In this document: piece by piece, positions 17,144 through 25,078 of the stretch
Numbering within the stretch: the first letter of the stretch is position 1
Layout: every line of letters begins with the position of its first letter
Assembly: GCF_000980885.2 (NCBI RefSeq)
Contig: NZ_LBDA02000024.1
Coordinates: 62,001 to 126,000 of the forward strand
DNA length: 64,000 nucleotides
Origin: Streptomyces malaysiense
Lineage (GTDB): Bacteria; Actinomycetota; Actinomycetes; Streptomycetales; Streptomycetaceae
Reading direction: 5' to 3'
Notes under the pieces: generated by a model
What the model was told of the DNA's origin: nothing
Seen by the model: only the letters and a program-made list of their open reading frames with translations
Databases searched by the model: none
Position numbers and translations under genes: made by a program

Positions 17144-18436
17144 GTGACCGTCTTGCACGATTCCCCCCACGCCCCCGTCGTCGACGAGGCCGAGATCCTC
17201 AACCTCTACCGGGCCCATCTGAGCAAGGGCCGGGCCACACTCGCCGAGCTGTTCGGCAGCCACATGGAGGTGGCCTCCGAGGGCGCCTGGCTCACCACCA
17301 GTGACGGTGAGCGCTTCCTGAACGCGGGCGGCTACGGCGTGTTCATCATGGGCGCCCGGCACCCGATCGTCATGGAGGAGGTGGAGCGCCAGCTGCGCAC
17401 CCACCCCACCGCGACCCGCATCCTGCTGGAGCCGACGGTGGCCCGCGCCGCCGAGGCGCTGGTGTCCGTGCTGCCCACCGGCCTCGACCGGGTGCACTTC
17501 GCGCTGTCCGGCGCCGAGGCGGTGGAGACCGGCCTGAAGCTGGCCCGCGCGGGCGGCTTCAAGCGGACCGTCTCGATGCGCGGCGGCTACCACGGCAAGA
17601 CGCTGGGCGCCCTGTCGGCCACCGCGAAGGAGGTCTACCAGGCACCGTTCCGGCCGCTGATCCCCGACTTCCAGCACCTGCCGTTCGGTGACGCCGACGC
17701 CCTGGAGGCCGAGCTGAAGGCCCACCCGGGCGAGGTCTGCGTGATCCTGGAGCCCGTCCAGGGCGAGGGCGGAGTGATCATCCCGCCCAAGGGCTACCTC
17801 AAGCGGGTCGAGGAACTGGTCCGCGAGTACGAGGGCTTCCTCATCCTCGACGAGGTGCAGTCCGGGTTCGGGCGGCTCGGCGAGTGGTGGGGCGCCGACC
17901 TCGAAGGCGTCGTACCGGACGTGCTGCTGGCCGGCAAGGCGCTCGGCGGCGGGGTGATGCCGGTGTCCGCGGCCATCGCCACCCGCAAGGCGTTCCGCCC
18001 CTTCGACAAGGACCCCTACGTCCACACCGCCACCTTCTCCGGACAGCCGGTGCTGATGGCCGCGGTGATGGGCGCGGTCCGCGCCGTCAAGGAGGAGCGC
18101 CTGGTCACCCGCTCCATGGACCTCGGCGCCCGGCTGCTGCCGCGGATCGCGGAGGTCGCCCACCGCAACATCCCCGAGCTGGTCGTGGACGTCCGCGGCC
18201 AGGGGCTGCTCATCGGCGTGGAGCTGGTCGAGGCGGGCCTCGCCGGCGAGCTGCTGATCGAGCTGTTCAACCACGGCGTGGTCGCCAACCACTCCATGAA
18301 CGGCAGCTCGGTGGTCCGGTTCACCCCGCCCGCCGTGCTGAGCGACACCGACCTCGACTACCTCGTCAACTCCTTCGACCTGGCCACCCGAGACCTCATC
18401 AAGGGCGCGGCCACTATGCCGGAAGGCGGTAACTGA
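17144..18436 (+). CDS. class III PLP aminotransferase
   Basis: A 430-aa fold-type I, class III aminotransferase (acetylornithine/omega-amino acid type). Visible motifs: YHGKTLGALS, ILEPVQGEGGV, ILDEVQSGFGR and the PLP Lys in LLAGKALGGGVMPVS. GTG start with GGAG upstream; 145 bp separate it from the N-hydroxylase gene. In this operon it would convert the aldehyde made by the adjacent reductase into a primary amine, the substrate for N-hydroxylation. Confidence 0.88.
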   Translation: MTVLHDSPHAPVVDEAEILNLYRAHLSKGRATLAELFGSHMEVASEGAWLTTSDGERFLNAGGYGVFIMGARHPIVMEEVERQLRTHPTATRILLEPTVARAAEALVSVLPTGLDRVHFALSGAEAVETGLKLARAGGFKRTVSMRGGYHGKTLGALSATAKEVYQAPFRPLIPDFQHLPFGDADALEAELKAHPGEVCVILEPVQGEGGVIIPPKGYLKRVEELVREYEGFLILDEVQSGFGRLGEWWGADLEGVVPDVLLAGKALGGGVMPVSAAIATRKAFRPFDKDPYVHTATFSGQPVLMAAVMGAVRAVKEERLVTRSMDLGARLLPRIAEVAHRNIPELVVDVRGQGLLIGVELVEAGLAGELLIELFNHGVVANHSMNGSSVVRFTPPAVLSDTDLDYLVNSFDLATRDLIKGAATMPEGGN

Positions 18437-18438
18437 TC

Positions 18439-18921
18439 GTGCGGCACGTCGAACTCGAATCCCTGATTCCCGCGGAGCAGGCCGAGGAGGTCCTGCACGC
18501 CGTACGGCGCTGGGAGAAGTACCCGGATCTCGCGCCGCACGTCAACGCGACCACCGTGCACTCCGCGTACCCCGAGCCCAAGCCCTCCTCCAGCTGGGAG
18601 CTGCACTTCCGCAGCGGCCTGCTGCGCTGGACCGAGGACGACACGGTGCTGCCGGAGGCGGGCGAGATCCGCTTCGAGCAGTCCGACGGCGACTTCGACT
18701 CCTTCACCGGGGTCTGGTCGGTCAAGCAGAACGGCGCGGACGTCGTCGTCCGCTTCGACGCCGACTTCGACTTCGGCATCCCGAGCCTCGAAGGCATCCT
18801 CGACCCGATCGCCGAGCGGGTCATCAAGGAGACGGTCGCCTGGGCCCTGACCGGTCTGTACCCGGCCGTGCGCATCCGGGGCGGCATCGAGCTGAACACG
18901 CCCGCCACGGTCGGCGCGTAG
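18439..18921 (+). CDS. SRPBCC (START-like) protein
   Basis: A 160-aa protein with the helix-grip look of the SRPBCC/polyketide cyclase-like family: an N-terminal helix (AEEVLHAVRRWEKYPDLAPH), alternating strands, and a long C-terminal helix (DPIAERVIKETVAWALTGLY). The GTG start is 2 bp after the aminotransferase stop. Its position between the amine-forming genes and the membrane protein suggests that it binds or presents a lipophilic intermediate, or takes part in the N-N forming step. No catalytic residues can be assigned. Confidence 0.7.
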   Translation: MRHVELESLIPAEQAEEVLHAVRRWEKYPDLAPHVNATTVHSAYPEPKPSSSWELHFRSGLLRWTEDDTVLPEAGEIRFEQSDGDFDSFTGVWSVKQNGADVVVRFDADFDFGIPSLEGILDPIAERVIKETVAWALTGLYPAVRIRGGIELNTPATVGA

Positions 18922-18942
18922 CACCGGCCGAAGGAGCTGACC

Positions 18943-19476
18943 ATGGACCAGGCGAATCCCTTCGAGACCCCACGCACCTACTCGCTGCACCGCGCCGAGT
19001 ACCTGGTGGGCCTCGCCGTCACCACCGGGATGATCATCTACCACTTCGGTGACATCCGCTGGCTGCCGGCGCTCGGGCTGTTCCTCTACATCGACCTGAT
19101 CGGCTACATCCCCGGCGCCATCGCCTTCCGCAAGAGCGGCGGGCAGCCGATCCACAAGGCGTACTACGTCCTCTACAACGTCATGCACAGCCTCATCACC
19201 CAGGGCGCGGTCGCCGCGCTGTGGTGCTGGCTGGTCAAGCCGGAGTGGGCGCTGCTGGTGCTGCCGTTCCATCTCTTCGGCGACCGTGGCCTGTTCGGCA
19301 ACTTCATGAAGTCCTTCGCGCTGCCCTTCGAGCCGGTGCGCCAGGAGGGATACCTCCGCCTCCTGGACGACCTGGGCCTGCCGCACCCCAAGCCGGTCGG
19401 GCACGAGATGGACCCGGTGCCGGTCGGGCACGTCCCCGCGCATCCCGTCGTCCGCGAGACGGAGGCCGTGCGATGA
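18943..19476 (+). CDS. small integral membrane protein, candidate N-N forming enzyme (VlmO-like)
   Basis: A 177-aa polytopic protein with about four membrane segments (near 19-33, 38-62, 72-97 and 100-112) and a polar Pro/His-rich tail. Conserved-looking polar residues lie in or beside membrane segments: YHFGDIRW, HKAYYVLYNVMHS, FHLFGDRG. In valanimycin biosynthesis the membrane protein VlmO is reported to act with the diiron protein VlmB after seryl transfer; here a diiron gene follows two genes later. I infer conversion of the O-seryl hydroxylamine to a hydrazine. The stop overlaps the flavin reductase start (ATGA). Confidence 0.65.
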   Translation: MDQANPFETPRTYSLHRAEYLVGLAVTTGMIIYHFGDIRWLPALGLFLYIDLIGYIPGAIAFRKSGGQPIHKAYYVLYNVMHSLITQGAVAALWCWLVKPEWALLVLPFHLFGDRGLFGNFMKSFALPFEPVRQEGYLRLLDDLGLPHPKPVGHEMDPVPVGHVPAHPVVRETEAVR

Positions 19477-20021
19477 CCACCGCCGCGACCCCGGTGCGCC
19501 GGGCCGTGCGCCAGGACCCGGCCGAGCGCAGGCGGGCCCTGTACCACCTGGCCTCCCCGGTGTCCGTGCTCACCACGGGCCCGGCGGAACGGATGCACGG
19601 CACCACCGCGAGCACCGTCACCCTGGTCTCGCGCTCACCGCTGCTGGTCGGGGTGGTGCTGCGGGCGGGCTCGTCCTTCGCCCGCCTCGCCGCCGTCGAG
19701 GGCCGGTTCGCGATCAATGTGCTCGGCGGCGAACAGGCGGACGTGGCGCGGCGGTTCGCCGACAGCTCGCGGCCCGACGGCAGCGCGGCCTTCGCCGGCC
19801 TCGCCTGGACCGCCGACCGCTACGCCCAGGCCCCGCTGATCGCGGGCGCCCTCGCCCACTACGTCTGCCGGTTCCACTCCGCGCACTCCGCGGGCGACAG
19901 CGAGCTGCTGCTCGGCCACGTCGTCCGGGCCACCGCGGACGAGGGCCTGCCGCTGCTGAGCTACACCGGCGGGCTGTTCGCCGGTTCCCTGCGTCCGGCG
20001 AAGGAGACCGCCGCATCATGA
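19473..20021 (+). CDS. flavin reductase (VlmR/HpaC type)
   Basis: A 182-aa member of the flavin reductase-like FMN-binding split-barrel family. Typical features are ALYHLASPVSVLTT, GTTASTVTLVSRSPLLVGVVL and FAINVLGGEQADVARRFA, plus the late CRFHSAHSAGDSELLLGHV. It would supply reduced flavin to the VlmH-like N-hydroxylase at 15856-16998. Four-base overlaps at both ends (ATGA) show tight translational coupling with the membrane protein and the diiron oxygenase. Confidence 0.87.
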   Translation: MTTAATPVRRAVRQDPAERRRALYHLASPVSVLTTGPAERMHGTTASTVTLVSRSPLLVGVVLRAGSSFARLAAVEGRFAINVLGGEQADVARRFADSSRPDGSAAFAGLAWTADRYAQAPLIAGALAHYVCRFHSAHSAGDSELLLGHVVRATADEGLPLLSYTGGLFAGSLRPAKETAAS

Positions 20022-20998
20022 CCGCACCCGTTGCCCCCGAGGCCGACTGGGAGAAGGCTCCCGGCCTGCTGGACGGCGCGAAGGAACTCACCCTCGGCCC
20101 CGAGGAGTGCGACCTCGCCTACTGGTTCACCTCCGTCGCCCAGGGCACCCTGCGTGACCGGGGTGCCACCGGCCACCATGTGGACGCCCTCACCCCCGAC
20201 TTCCTGAAGGCGCCCGGCCCGCTGCGCGAGGCGCTGATCCTGGAGTTCGGCTTCCGGGCCCTCTCCGAGGAGCTGGCCACCCGGCTGCTCGGCCACTACG
20301 TGACCATCGCGCCCGCCGTCCCCGAGATGGAGTTCTACGCCACCCAGCTGATCGACGAGGCCCGGCACGCCCGCGTCTTCCGCCAGCACCTGGTGGACCT
20401 CGGCATCCCGCAGAGCGCCCTGCTGCGGGAGATCGAGGAGATGACCCAGGACTACCGCGCGCGGGTGCTGGACCCGGTGGTGGACTTCACCCTGGACATC
20501 GTCCGCGACAAGGCCGACTTCCCCGGCGGCGTCGGTGTGTTCGCCATCATCATCGAGGGTGTCCTCGCCCCCGCCGCCGAGCTCAGCGAGCGCAAGTGGA
20601 CCCCGCTGTCCCCGGCGACCGGCGAGATCTCCCGCGGCACCGCCATCGACGAGATCCGCCACCTCACCGTGGCCAGCACCATCCTGCGCGACCACCTCGT
20701 CGAGCACCCCGAGTACACCCCCCGGCTCCTGGAGATCCTGCGCTCGGGCGTCAGGCTGTGGGACGAGCTGCCGGACCGCGAGTTCGTCATCCACCGCGAG
20801 GAGCTGTTCCAGGAAGGCATGTTCAAGCACGCCGACCTGATCGGCGACTACGAGGTCTGGCCGGGCGTCCGGCTGCTCGACACCACTCCCGACCAGCGCT
20901 ACGACATGGCCGAGCAGTGGACCGACGAGATGGCCGAGGTCCGGATGAAGTACATGGGCCTGCCCGTCGAGGTCCTCGCCTCGGAGGCCGGCGCATGA
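20018..20998 (+). CDS. non-heme diiron N-oxygenase (VlmB/AurF class)
   Basis: A 326-aa ferritin-like diiron protein. Metal ligand candidates: Glu84/85 in ALSEEL, Glu114 and His117 in IDEARHARV, Glu180 in IIIEGVL, Glu212 and His215 in IDEIRHLTV, giving the two ExxH motifs of the class. AurF-like enzymes oxidise amines, and VlmB is reported to oxidise the hydrazine intermediate to the azoxy group in valanimycin biosynthesis. Here it would perform the same four-electron oxidation. Start and stop overlap both neighbours. Confidence 0.82.
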   Translation: MTAPVAPEADWEKAPGLLDGAKELTLGPEECDLAYWFTSVAQGTLRDRGATGHHVDALTPDFLKAPGPLREALILEFGFRALSEELATRLLGHYVTIAPAVPEMEFYATQLIDEARHARVFRQHLVDLGIPQSALLREIEEMTQDYRARVLDPVVDFTLDIVRDKADFPGGVGVFAIIIEGVLAPAAELSERKWTPLSPATGEISRGTAIDEIRHLTVASTILRDHLVEHPEYTPRLLEILRSGVRLWDELPDREFVIHREELFQEGMFKHADLIGDYEVWPGVRLLDTTPDQRYDMAEQWTDEMAEVRMKYMGLPVEVLASEAGA

Positions 20999-22002
20999 GT
21001 ACCGGGCGGGCGGCGGTCGTCACCGGGATCGGCTCGTACGTCCCGCCCAACATCGTCACCAACGAGGACCTCTCGCAGCGCCTCGACACCTCCGACGAGT
21101 GGATCCGTACCCGTACCGGCATCGCCGAGCGGTTCTACATCACCCCTGGCACCTCCACCGGCGACCTCGCGGTGGAGGCGGGTCTGAGGGCCCTGAAGTC
21201 GGCGGGCGACGAGCAGGTCGGCGCGGTGGTGCTCGCCACCACCACCCCGGACCAGCCCTGCCCCGCGACCGCCCCCCAGGTGGCCGCGCGGCTCGGGCTC
21301 GGCCAGGTACCCGCCTTCGACGTGGCGGCCGTCTGCTCCGGATTCCTGTACGGCCTCGCCTCCGCCGCCGGGCTGATCGCCTCCGGGGTCGCCGACAGCG
21401 TGCTCCTGATCGCCGCCGACGCCTTCACCACGATCATCAACCCCGAGGACCGCACCACCGCGGTGATCTTCGCGGACGGCGCGGGCGCGGTGGTGCTGCG
21501 GGCCGGCTCGCCGGACGAACCCGGCGCGCTCGGACCGCTGGTGCTCGGCAGCGACGGCGAGCTGAGCCATCTGATCGAGGTCCCGGCGGGCGGCTCCCGG
21601 CAGCGCTCCTCGGGCCGCCCGGCCGTCCCGGAGGACCACTACTTCCGGATGCTCGGCCGGGACACCTACCGGCACGCGGTGGAGCGGATGACCAGCGCGT
21701 CCACCGAGGCCGTCGAGCGGGCCGGCTGGCGTCTGGGCGACGTCGACCGGTTCGCGGCGCACCAGGCCAACGCCCGGATCCTCGGGGCCGTCTCGGACCG
21801 GCTCGACATCCCCGAGGAGCGGCGGCTCAGCAACATCGCGCGGGTCGGCAACACCGGCGCCGCCTCGATCCCGCTGCTGCTCGCGGAGGCCACCGCCGAC
21901 GGCCGGCTGGCAGCGGGGAACCGGGTGCTGCTCACCGCCTTCGGCGGCGGGCTGTCCTGGGGCGCGGCCACCGTCGTCTGGCCCGAGCTCCAGACCATCT
22001 GA
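20995..22002 (+). CDS. beta-ketoacyl-ACP synthase III (FabH type)
   Basis: A 335-aa chain-initiating condensing enzyme with an intact triad: Cys114 in DVAAVCSGFLYG, His256 in AAHQANAR and Asn286 in VGNTGAAS. The DEWIRTRTGI motif is canonical. The start overlaps the diiron gene stop. With the ACP and KASII that follow it forms a dedicated type II fatty acid or short-chain starter set, distinct from the KASIII-like enzyme at 3431-4441, which has an altered triad. Confidence 0.92.
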   Translation: MSTGRAAVVTGIGSYVPPNIVTNEDLSQRLDTSDEWIRTRTGIAERFYITPGTSTGDLAVEAGLRALKSAGDEQVGAVVLATTTPDQPCPATAPQVAARLGLGQVPAFDVAAVCSGFLYGLASAAGLIASGVADSVLLIAADAFTTIINPEDRTTAVIFADGAGAVVLRAGSPDEPGALGPLVLGSDGELSHLIEVPAGGSRQRSSGRPAVPEDHYFRMLGRDTYRHAVERMTSASTEAVERAGWRLGDVDRFAAHQANARILGAVSDRLDIPEERRLSNIARVGNTGAASIPLLLAEATADGRLAAGNRVLLTAFGGGLSWGAATVVWPELQTI

Positions 22003-22037
22003 CCGATCGTCAGGCAAGACCTTCGAAAGGAACCGAC

Positions 22038-22268
22038 ATGCTGGAGCAGCTCAAGGAAATCCTGTCCAACAAGCTCAAGGTGTCGCCCGAGGCCATCACC
22101 CCCGAGGCCACCCGGGAGGACATCGAGCTGGACTCGCTGGCCGTCGTGGAGCTGTCGCTGCTGCTGAAGTCCGAGCTGGACCTGGACATCAGCGACGACG
22201 ACCTCCTGGAAGCCGAGACCGTGGCCGACATGGTCCGGCTGATGGAGGAGCGGAGCGCGAAGGTCTGA
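22038..22268 (+). CDS. acyl carrier protein, type II
   Basis: A 76-aa ACP with the pantetheine site in DIELDSLAVVEL (Ser of LDSLA) and acidic helices II and III (LDLDISDDDLLEAETV). It has a GAAAGGA ribosome binding site, and its stop shares a base with the KASII start (TGATG). Partner of the flanking KASIII and KASII; possibly also the carrier reduced by the aldehyde dehydrogenase-fold enzyme. Confidence 0.93.
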   Translation: MLEQLKEILSNKLKVSPEAITPEATREDIELDSLAVVELSLLLKSELDLDISDDDLLEAETVADMVRLMEERSAKV

Positions 22269-23488
22269 TGGCCGCGATGGACATCGCCGTCACCGGGCTC
22301 GGTCTGATCACCCCCGGCGGGATCGGGGTCGGACCGAGCTGGGCGGCGGTCTGCGACGGCAGGCCGGCCGCGGCCCTCGATCCGGTGCTGGCCGACAACC
22401 CCGTACAGATCTCCTGCCGGGTGCCCGACTTCGACCCCGAGAGTCTGCTGAGCGCGCGCCGGGCCCACCGGCTCGACAGGTTCGTGCAGTTCGCGCTGGT
22501 CGCCGCGCACGAGGCGGTGGCCGACGCGGGCCTGGACCCGCAGACCTGGGACGGCGCCCGGGTGGGCGTGGTCCTCGGTTGCGCCGACGGCGGGCCGGGC
22601 ACGGTCGAGGAACAGCACCATGTGCTGCGCGAGCAGGGCGCGGACCGGGTGTCGCCGCTGCTGCTGCCGATGCAGCTGCCGAACATGCTGGCCGGTCAGA
22701 CGGCCATCGAGTTCGGGGCGACCGGTCCCAACCTGGTGGTGGCCACCGCGTGCGCGTCCGGCGCGACGGCCATCGGCACCGCCCGGGACCTGCTGGCGCT
22801 CGGCCGCTGCGACATCGTGCTGGCCGGCGGCAGCGAAGCCATGATCACCCCGCTGGTCATGGCCGGGTTCGCCCAGATGGGCGCGCTGTCCAAGCGGCAC
22901 GACGACCCGGCGTCCGCGTCCCGTCCCTTCGACGCCGACCGGGACGGGTTCGTGGCCGGCGAGGGGGCCGGGATCCTGGTGATGGAGCGCGTCGCCGACG
23001 CGCGGGCCCGTGGTGCGCACGTGCACGGGCGGATCATCGGGTACGGCGCCACCGCCGACGCCCACCACATGACGTCGCCGCATCCCGACGGCGCCGGCAT
23101 CGAGGCGGCGGTCCGCGCGGCGCTCGCCGACGCGGGGGCCGACCCCGACGACGTCCAGCACGTCAACGCGCACGGTACGTCGACGCCGCTGAACGACCTG
23201 TCCGAGGCGCGGATGATCCAACGGACGCTGCGCGGCGATCCGGTGGTGACGTCCACGAAGGGGGTCACCGGGCACCTGCTGGGCGCGGCCGGGGCGGTCG
23301 AGGCCGCGTTCACCGTGCTCAGCGTCGAACACGAACTCATCCCGCCCACCGCCAATCTGGTGATTCCGGACGCCCGGATGGAGATCAAGCTGGCACAGAC
23401 CCTGACCGAGATGCCGATCGATCTGGCGCTCAGCAATTCCCTCGGGTTCGGGGGGCAGAACACGGCGCTGGCGATCGCGCCCGCCTGA
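22268..23488 (+). CDS. beta-ketoacyl-ACP synthase II (FabF type)
   Basis: A 406-aa elongating condensing enzyme with Cys in VVATACASGATA, His in VNAHGTSTPLND and His in GVTGHLLGAAGAVE. It looks fully active. It follows KASIII and ACP without a gap, so the cluster has its own elongation set. No dehydratase or ketoreductase is encoded beside it, so it must borrow those from primary metabolism or cooperate with the PKS. Confidence 0.92.
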   Translation: MAAMDIAVTGLGLITPGGIGVGPSWAAVCDGRPAAALDPVLADNPVQISCRVPDFDPESLLSARRAHRLDRFVQFALVAAHEAVADAGLDPQTWDGARVGVVLGCADGGPGTVEEQHHVLREQGADRVSPLLLPMQLPNMLAGQTAIEFGATGPNLVVATACASGATAIGTARDLLALGRCDIVLAGGSEAMITPLVMAGFAQMGALSKRHDDPASASRPFDADRDGFVAGEGAGILVMERVADARARGAHVHGRIIGYGATADAHHMTSPHPDGAGIEAAVRAALADAGADPDDVQHVNAHGTSTPLNDLSEARMIQRTLRGDPVVTSTKGVTGHLLGAAGAVEAAFTVLSVEHELIPPTANLVIPDARMEIKLAQTLTEMPIDLALSNSLGFGGQNTALAIAPA

Positions 23489-23506
23489 GCATCTGCCCCG
23501 TTTCCC

Positions 23507-23545
23507 CAACAGCCGTCCGCCGGAGAGCTCCGCGGGCGGCTGTTG
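23507..23545 (+). terminator. hairpin after the KASII gene
   Basis: A 14-bp stem (23507-23520 with 23532-23545, one G-T pair) and an 11-nt loop. It lies 19 bp past the KASII stop and 52 bp before the permease start. It may end or partly attenuate the long azoxy operon before the permease/SerRS pair. Confidence 0.6.
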
Positions 23546-23596
23546 CCCTTACGTCACCCCCCACAGTCCCCGTCTCTCCCCATATCTGGAGTTCCC

Positions 23597-25078
23597 ATGT
23601 CCACCAGTGGTTCGCCGCCCGCGTCGGGGCGGCTCGGTACGGCGCACATCCTGTTCCTCATCGTCGCCGCCGCGGCCCCGCTCTCCGCGATGGTCGGCAC
23701 GGTCCCGCTCGCGTTCGCGTTCGGGGACGGGGCCGGGGTGCCGGCCGCGTTCCTGTTCGCCGGGGTGACGCTGCTCTGCTTCTCGGTCGGGTACGCGGTC
23801 AGCGCCCGGCGCACCGGGGGGTCCGGCGGGTTCTACGCCTCCGTCGCCGACGGGCTCGGCCGGCCCCCGGCGGTCGCCTCCGGATACCTGGCCCTGCTGT
23901 CGTACAACTGCGCGACCATCGGACTGGCCGGCGCCCTCGGATACTTCACCCAACTCGTGCTGGCCGCGCACGGGCTGACGGTGTCCTGGGAGTGGTGCGC
24001 GGCGGTCGGGCTGGTGCTGACCGCGGTGCTCGGCTACCGGGAGATCGCGCTGAGCGCCCGGGTGCTGGCCCTGCTGATGCTGGGCGAGATCGGGGTGCTG
24101 GCGGCCCTGGACGTGGCGATCCTCGTCCGGCACGGGGTGCACGCGCTGCCCGCCGCCTCGTTCTCCCCGCACACCGCGGCGGGCCCCGGTGTCGGGGTCT
24201 CGCTGATGTTCGCGTTCGTGTCCTTCATCGGGTTCGAGTCGGCGGCGCTGTACGGCAAGGAGGCGCGCGATCCGGAGCGCAGCGTGCCCCGGGCGACGTA
24301 CGCGGCCGCCGCGCTGATCGCCGGGTTCTACGCGCTGACCAGCTGGCTGGCGGTGGGTGCGATCGGCCCGGACCGTGTGCGCGAGGTCGCGGGCAAGCAG
24401 ATGGGCGACCTGTTCTTCGGGCTCGGCGACGACTTCCTCGGCACGGCGGGCAGCACCATGCTCCAGGTCCTGCTCTGCACCAGCCTGTTCGCGGCGACGC
24501 TGGCCCTGCACAGCGCCGCCAACCGCTACGCCCAGGTCCTCGCGCAGGACGGCCTGCTCCCCCGCACGCTGGCCGCCGAGCACGTCCGGCACGGCTCCCC
24601 GCACCGGGCGAGCGTCTGGCAGAGCGTGCTGACCGCGCTGGTGCTGGCCGGCTTCGCGGTCGCGGGCCTGGACCCGTACGCCGACCTGACCACCAGCATG
24701 CTCGGCCTCGGCACCCTCGGCATCGTCACGCTCCAGGCGCTGGCCGCGCTCTCGGTGCTCGGGCTGCGGCTGCGCGCCGGGCACGGGCACTGGTGGAAGG
24801 AGACCCTCGCCCCGCTGCTGGGCTTCGCCGGGCTCGCCACCTCCGTATGGCTGGTGGTCGGCAACTTCGACATGCTCACCGGCTCCCCCTCGAAGGTGAT
24901 CGCCGCGCTGCCCTGGCTGCTGCCGCTGGTCGCGCTCGGCGGGCTCCTCTACGCGGCCCGGCTGCGTACGGCCCACCCGCTGCGCTACCGGCTGCTCGGC
25001 ACCCGGTACACCGCCGCCCCCGCCACCCCCGACCTCTCCCCCGCCCCGTCAGGAGACCGCCATGCACGATCCCAATGA
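23597..25078 (+). CDS. APC-superfamily amino acid permease
   Basis: A 493-aa transporter with about 12-14 membrane segments, in the amino acid-polyamine-organocation superfamily (SSGGFYASVADGLG-like early motif, SFIGFESAALYGKEARDPERSVPRA mid-region). The ATG at 23597 has TGGAG before it. The gene overlaps the SerRS start by 17 bp, so the two are co-translated. The coupling hints at uptake of serine for seryl-tRNA formation, or export of an amino-acid-derived product; substrate specificity cannot be read from sequence. Confidence 0.82.
   Translation: MSTSGSPPASGRLGTAHILFLIVAAAAPLSAMVGTVPLAFAFGDGAGVPAAFLFAGVTLLCFSVGYAVSARRTGGSGGFYASVADGLGRPPAVASGYLALLSYNCATIGLAGALGYFTQLVLAAHGLTVSWEWCAAVGLVLTAVLGYREIALSARVLALLMLGEIGVLAALDVAILVRHGVHALPAASFSPHTAAGPGVGVSLMFAFVSFIGFESAALYGKEARDPERSVPRATYAAAALIAGFYALTSWLAVGAIGPDRVREVAGKQMGDLFFGLGDDFLGTAGSTMLQVLLCTSLFAATLALHSAANRYAQVLAQDGLLPRTLAAEHVRHGSPHRASVWQSVLTALVLAGFAVAGLDPYADLTTSMLGLGTLGIVTLQALAALSVLGLRLRAGHGHWWKETLAPLLGFAGLATSVWLVVGNFDMLTGSPSKVIAALPWLLPLVALGGLLYAARLRTAHPLRYRLLGTRYTAAPATPDLSPAPSGDRHARSQ

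Noticed and set aside
14161..17202. Long minus-strand frame opposite the aldehyde dehydrogenase and N-hydroxylase genes
   Set aside because: His/Gly/Arg-rich antisense shadow; the plus-strand genes have clear motifs.
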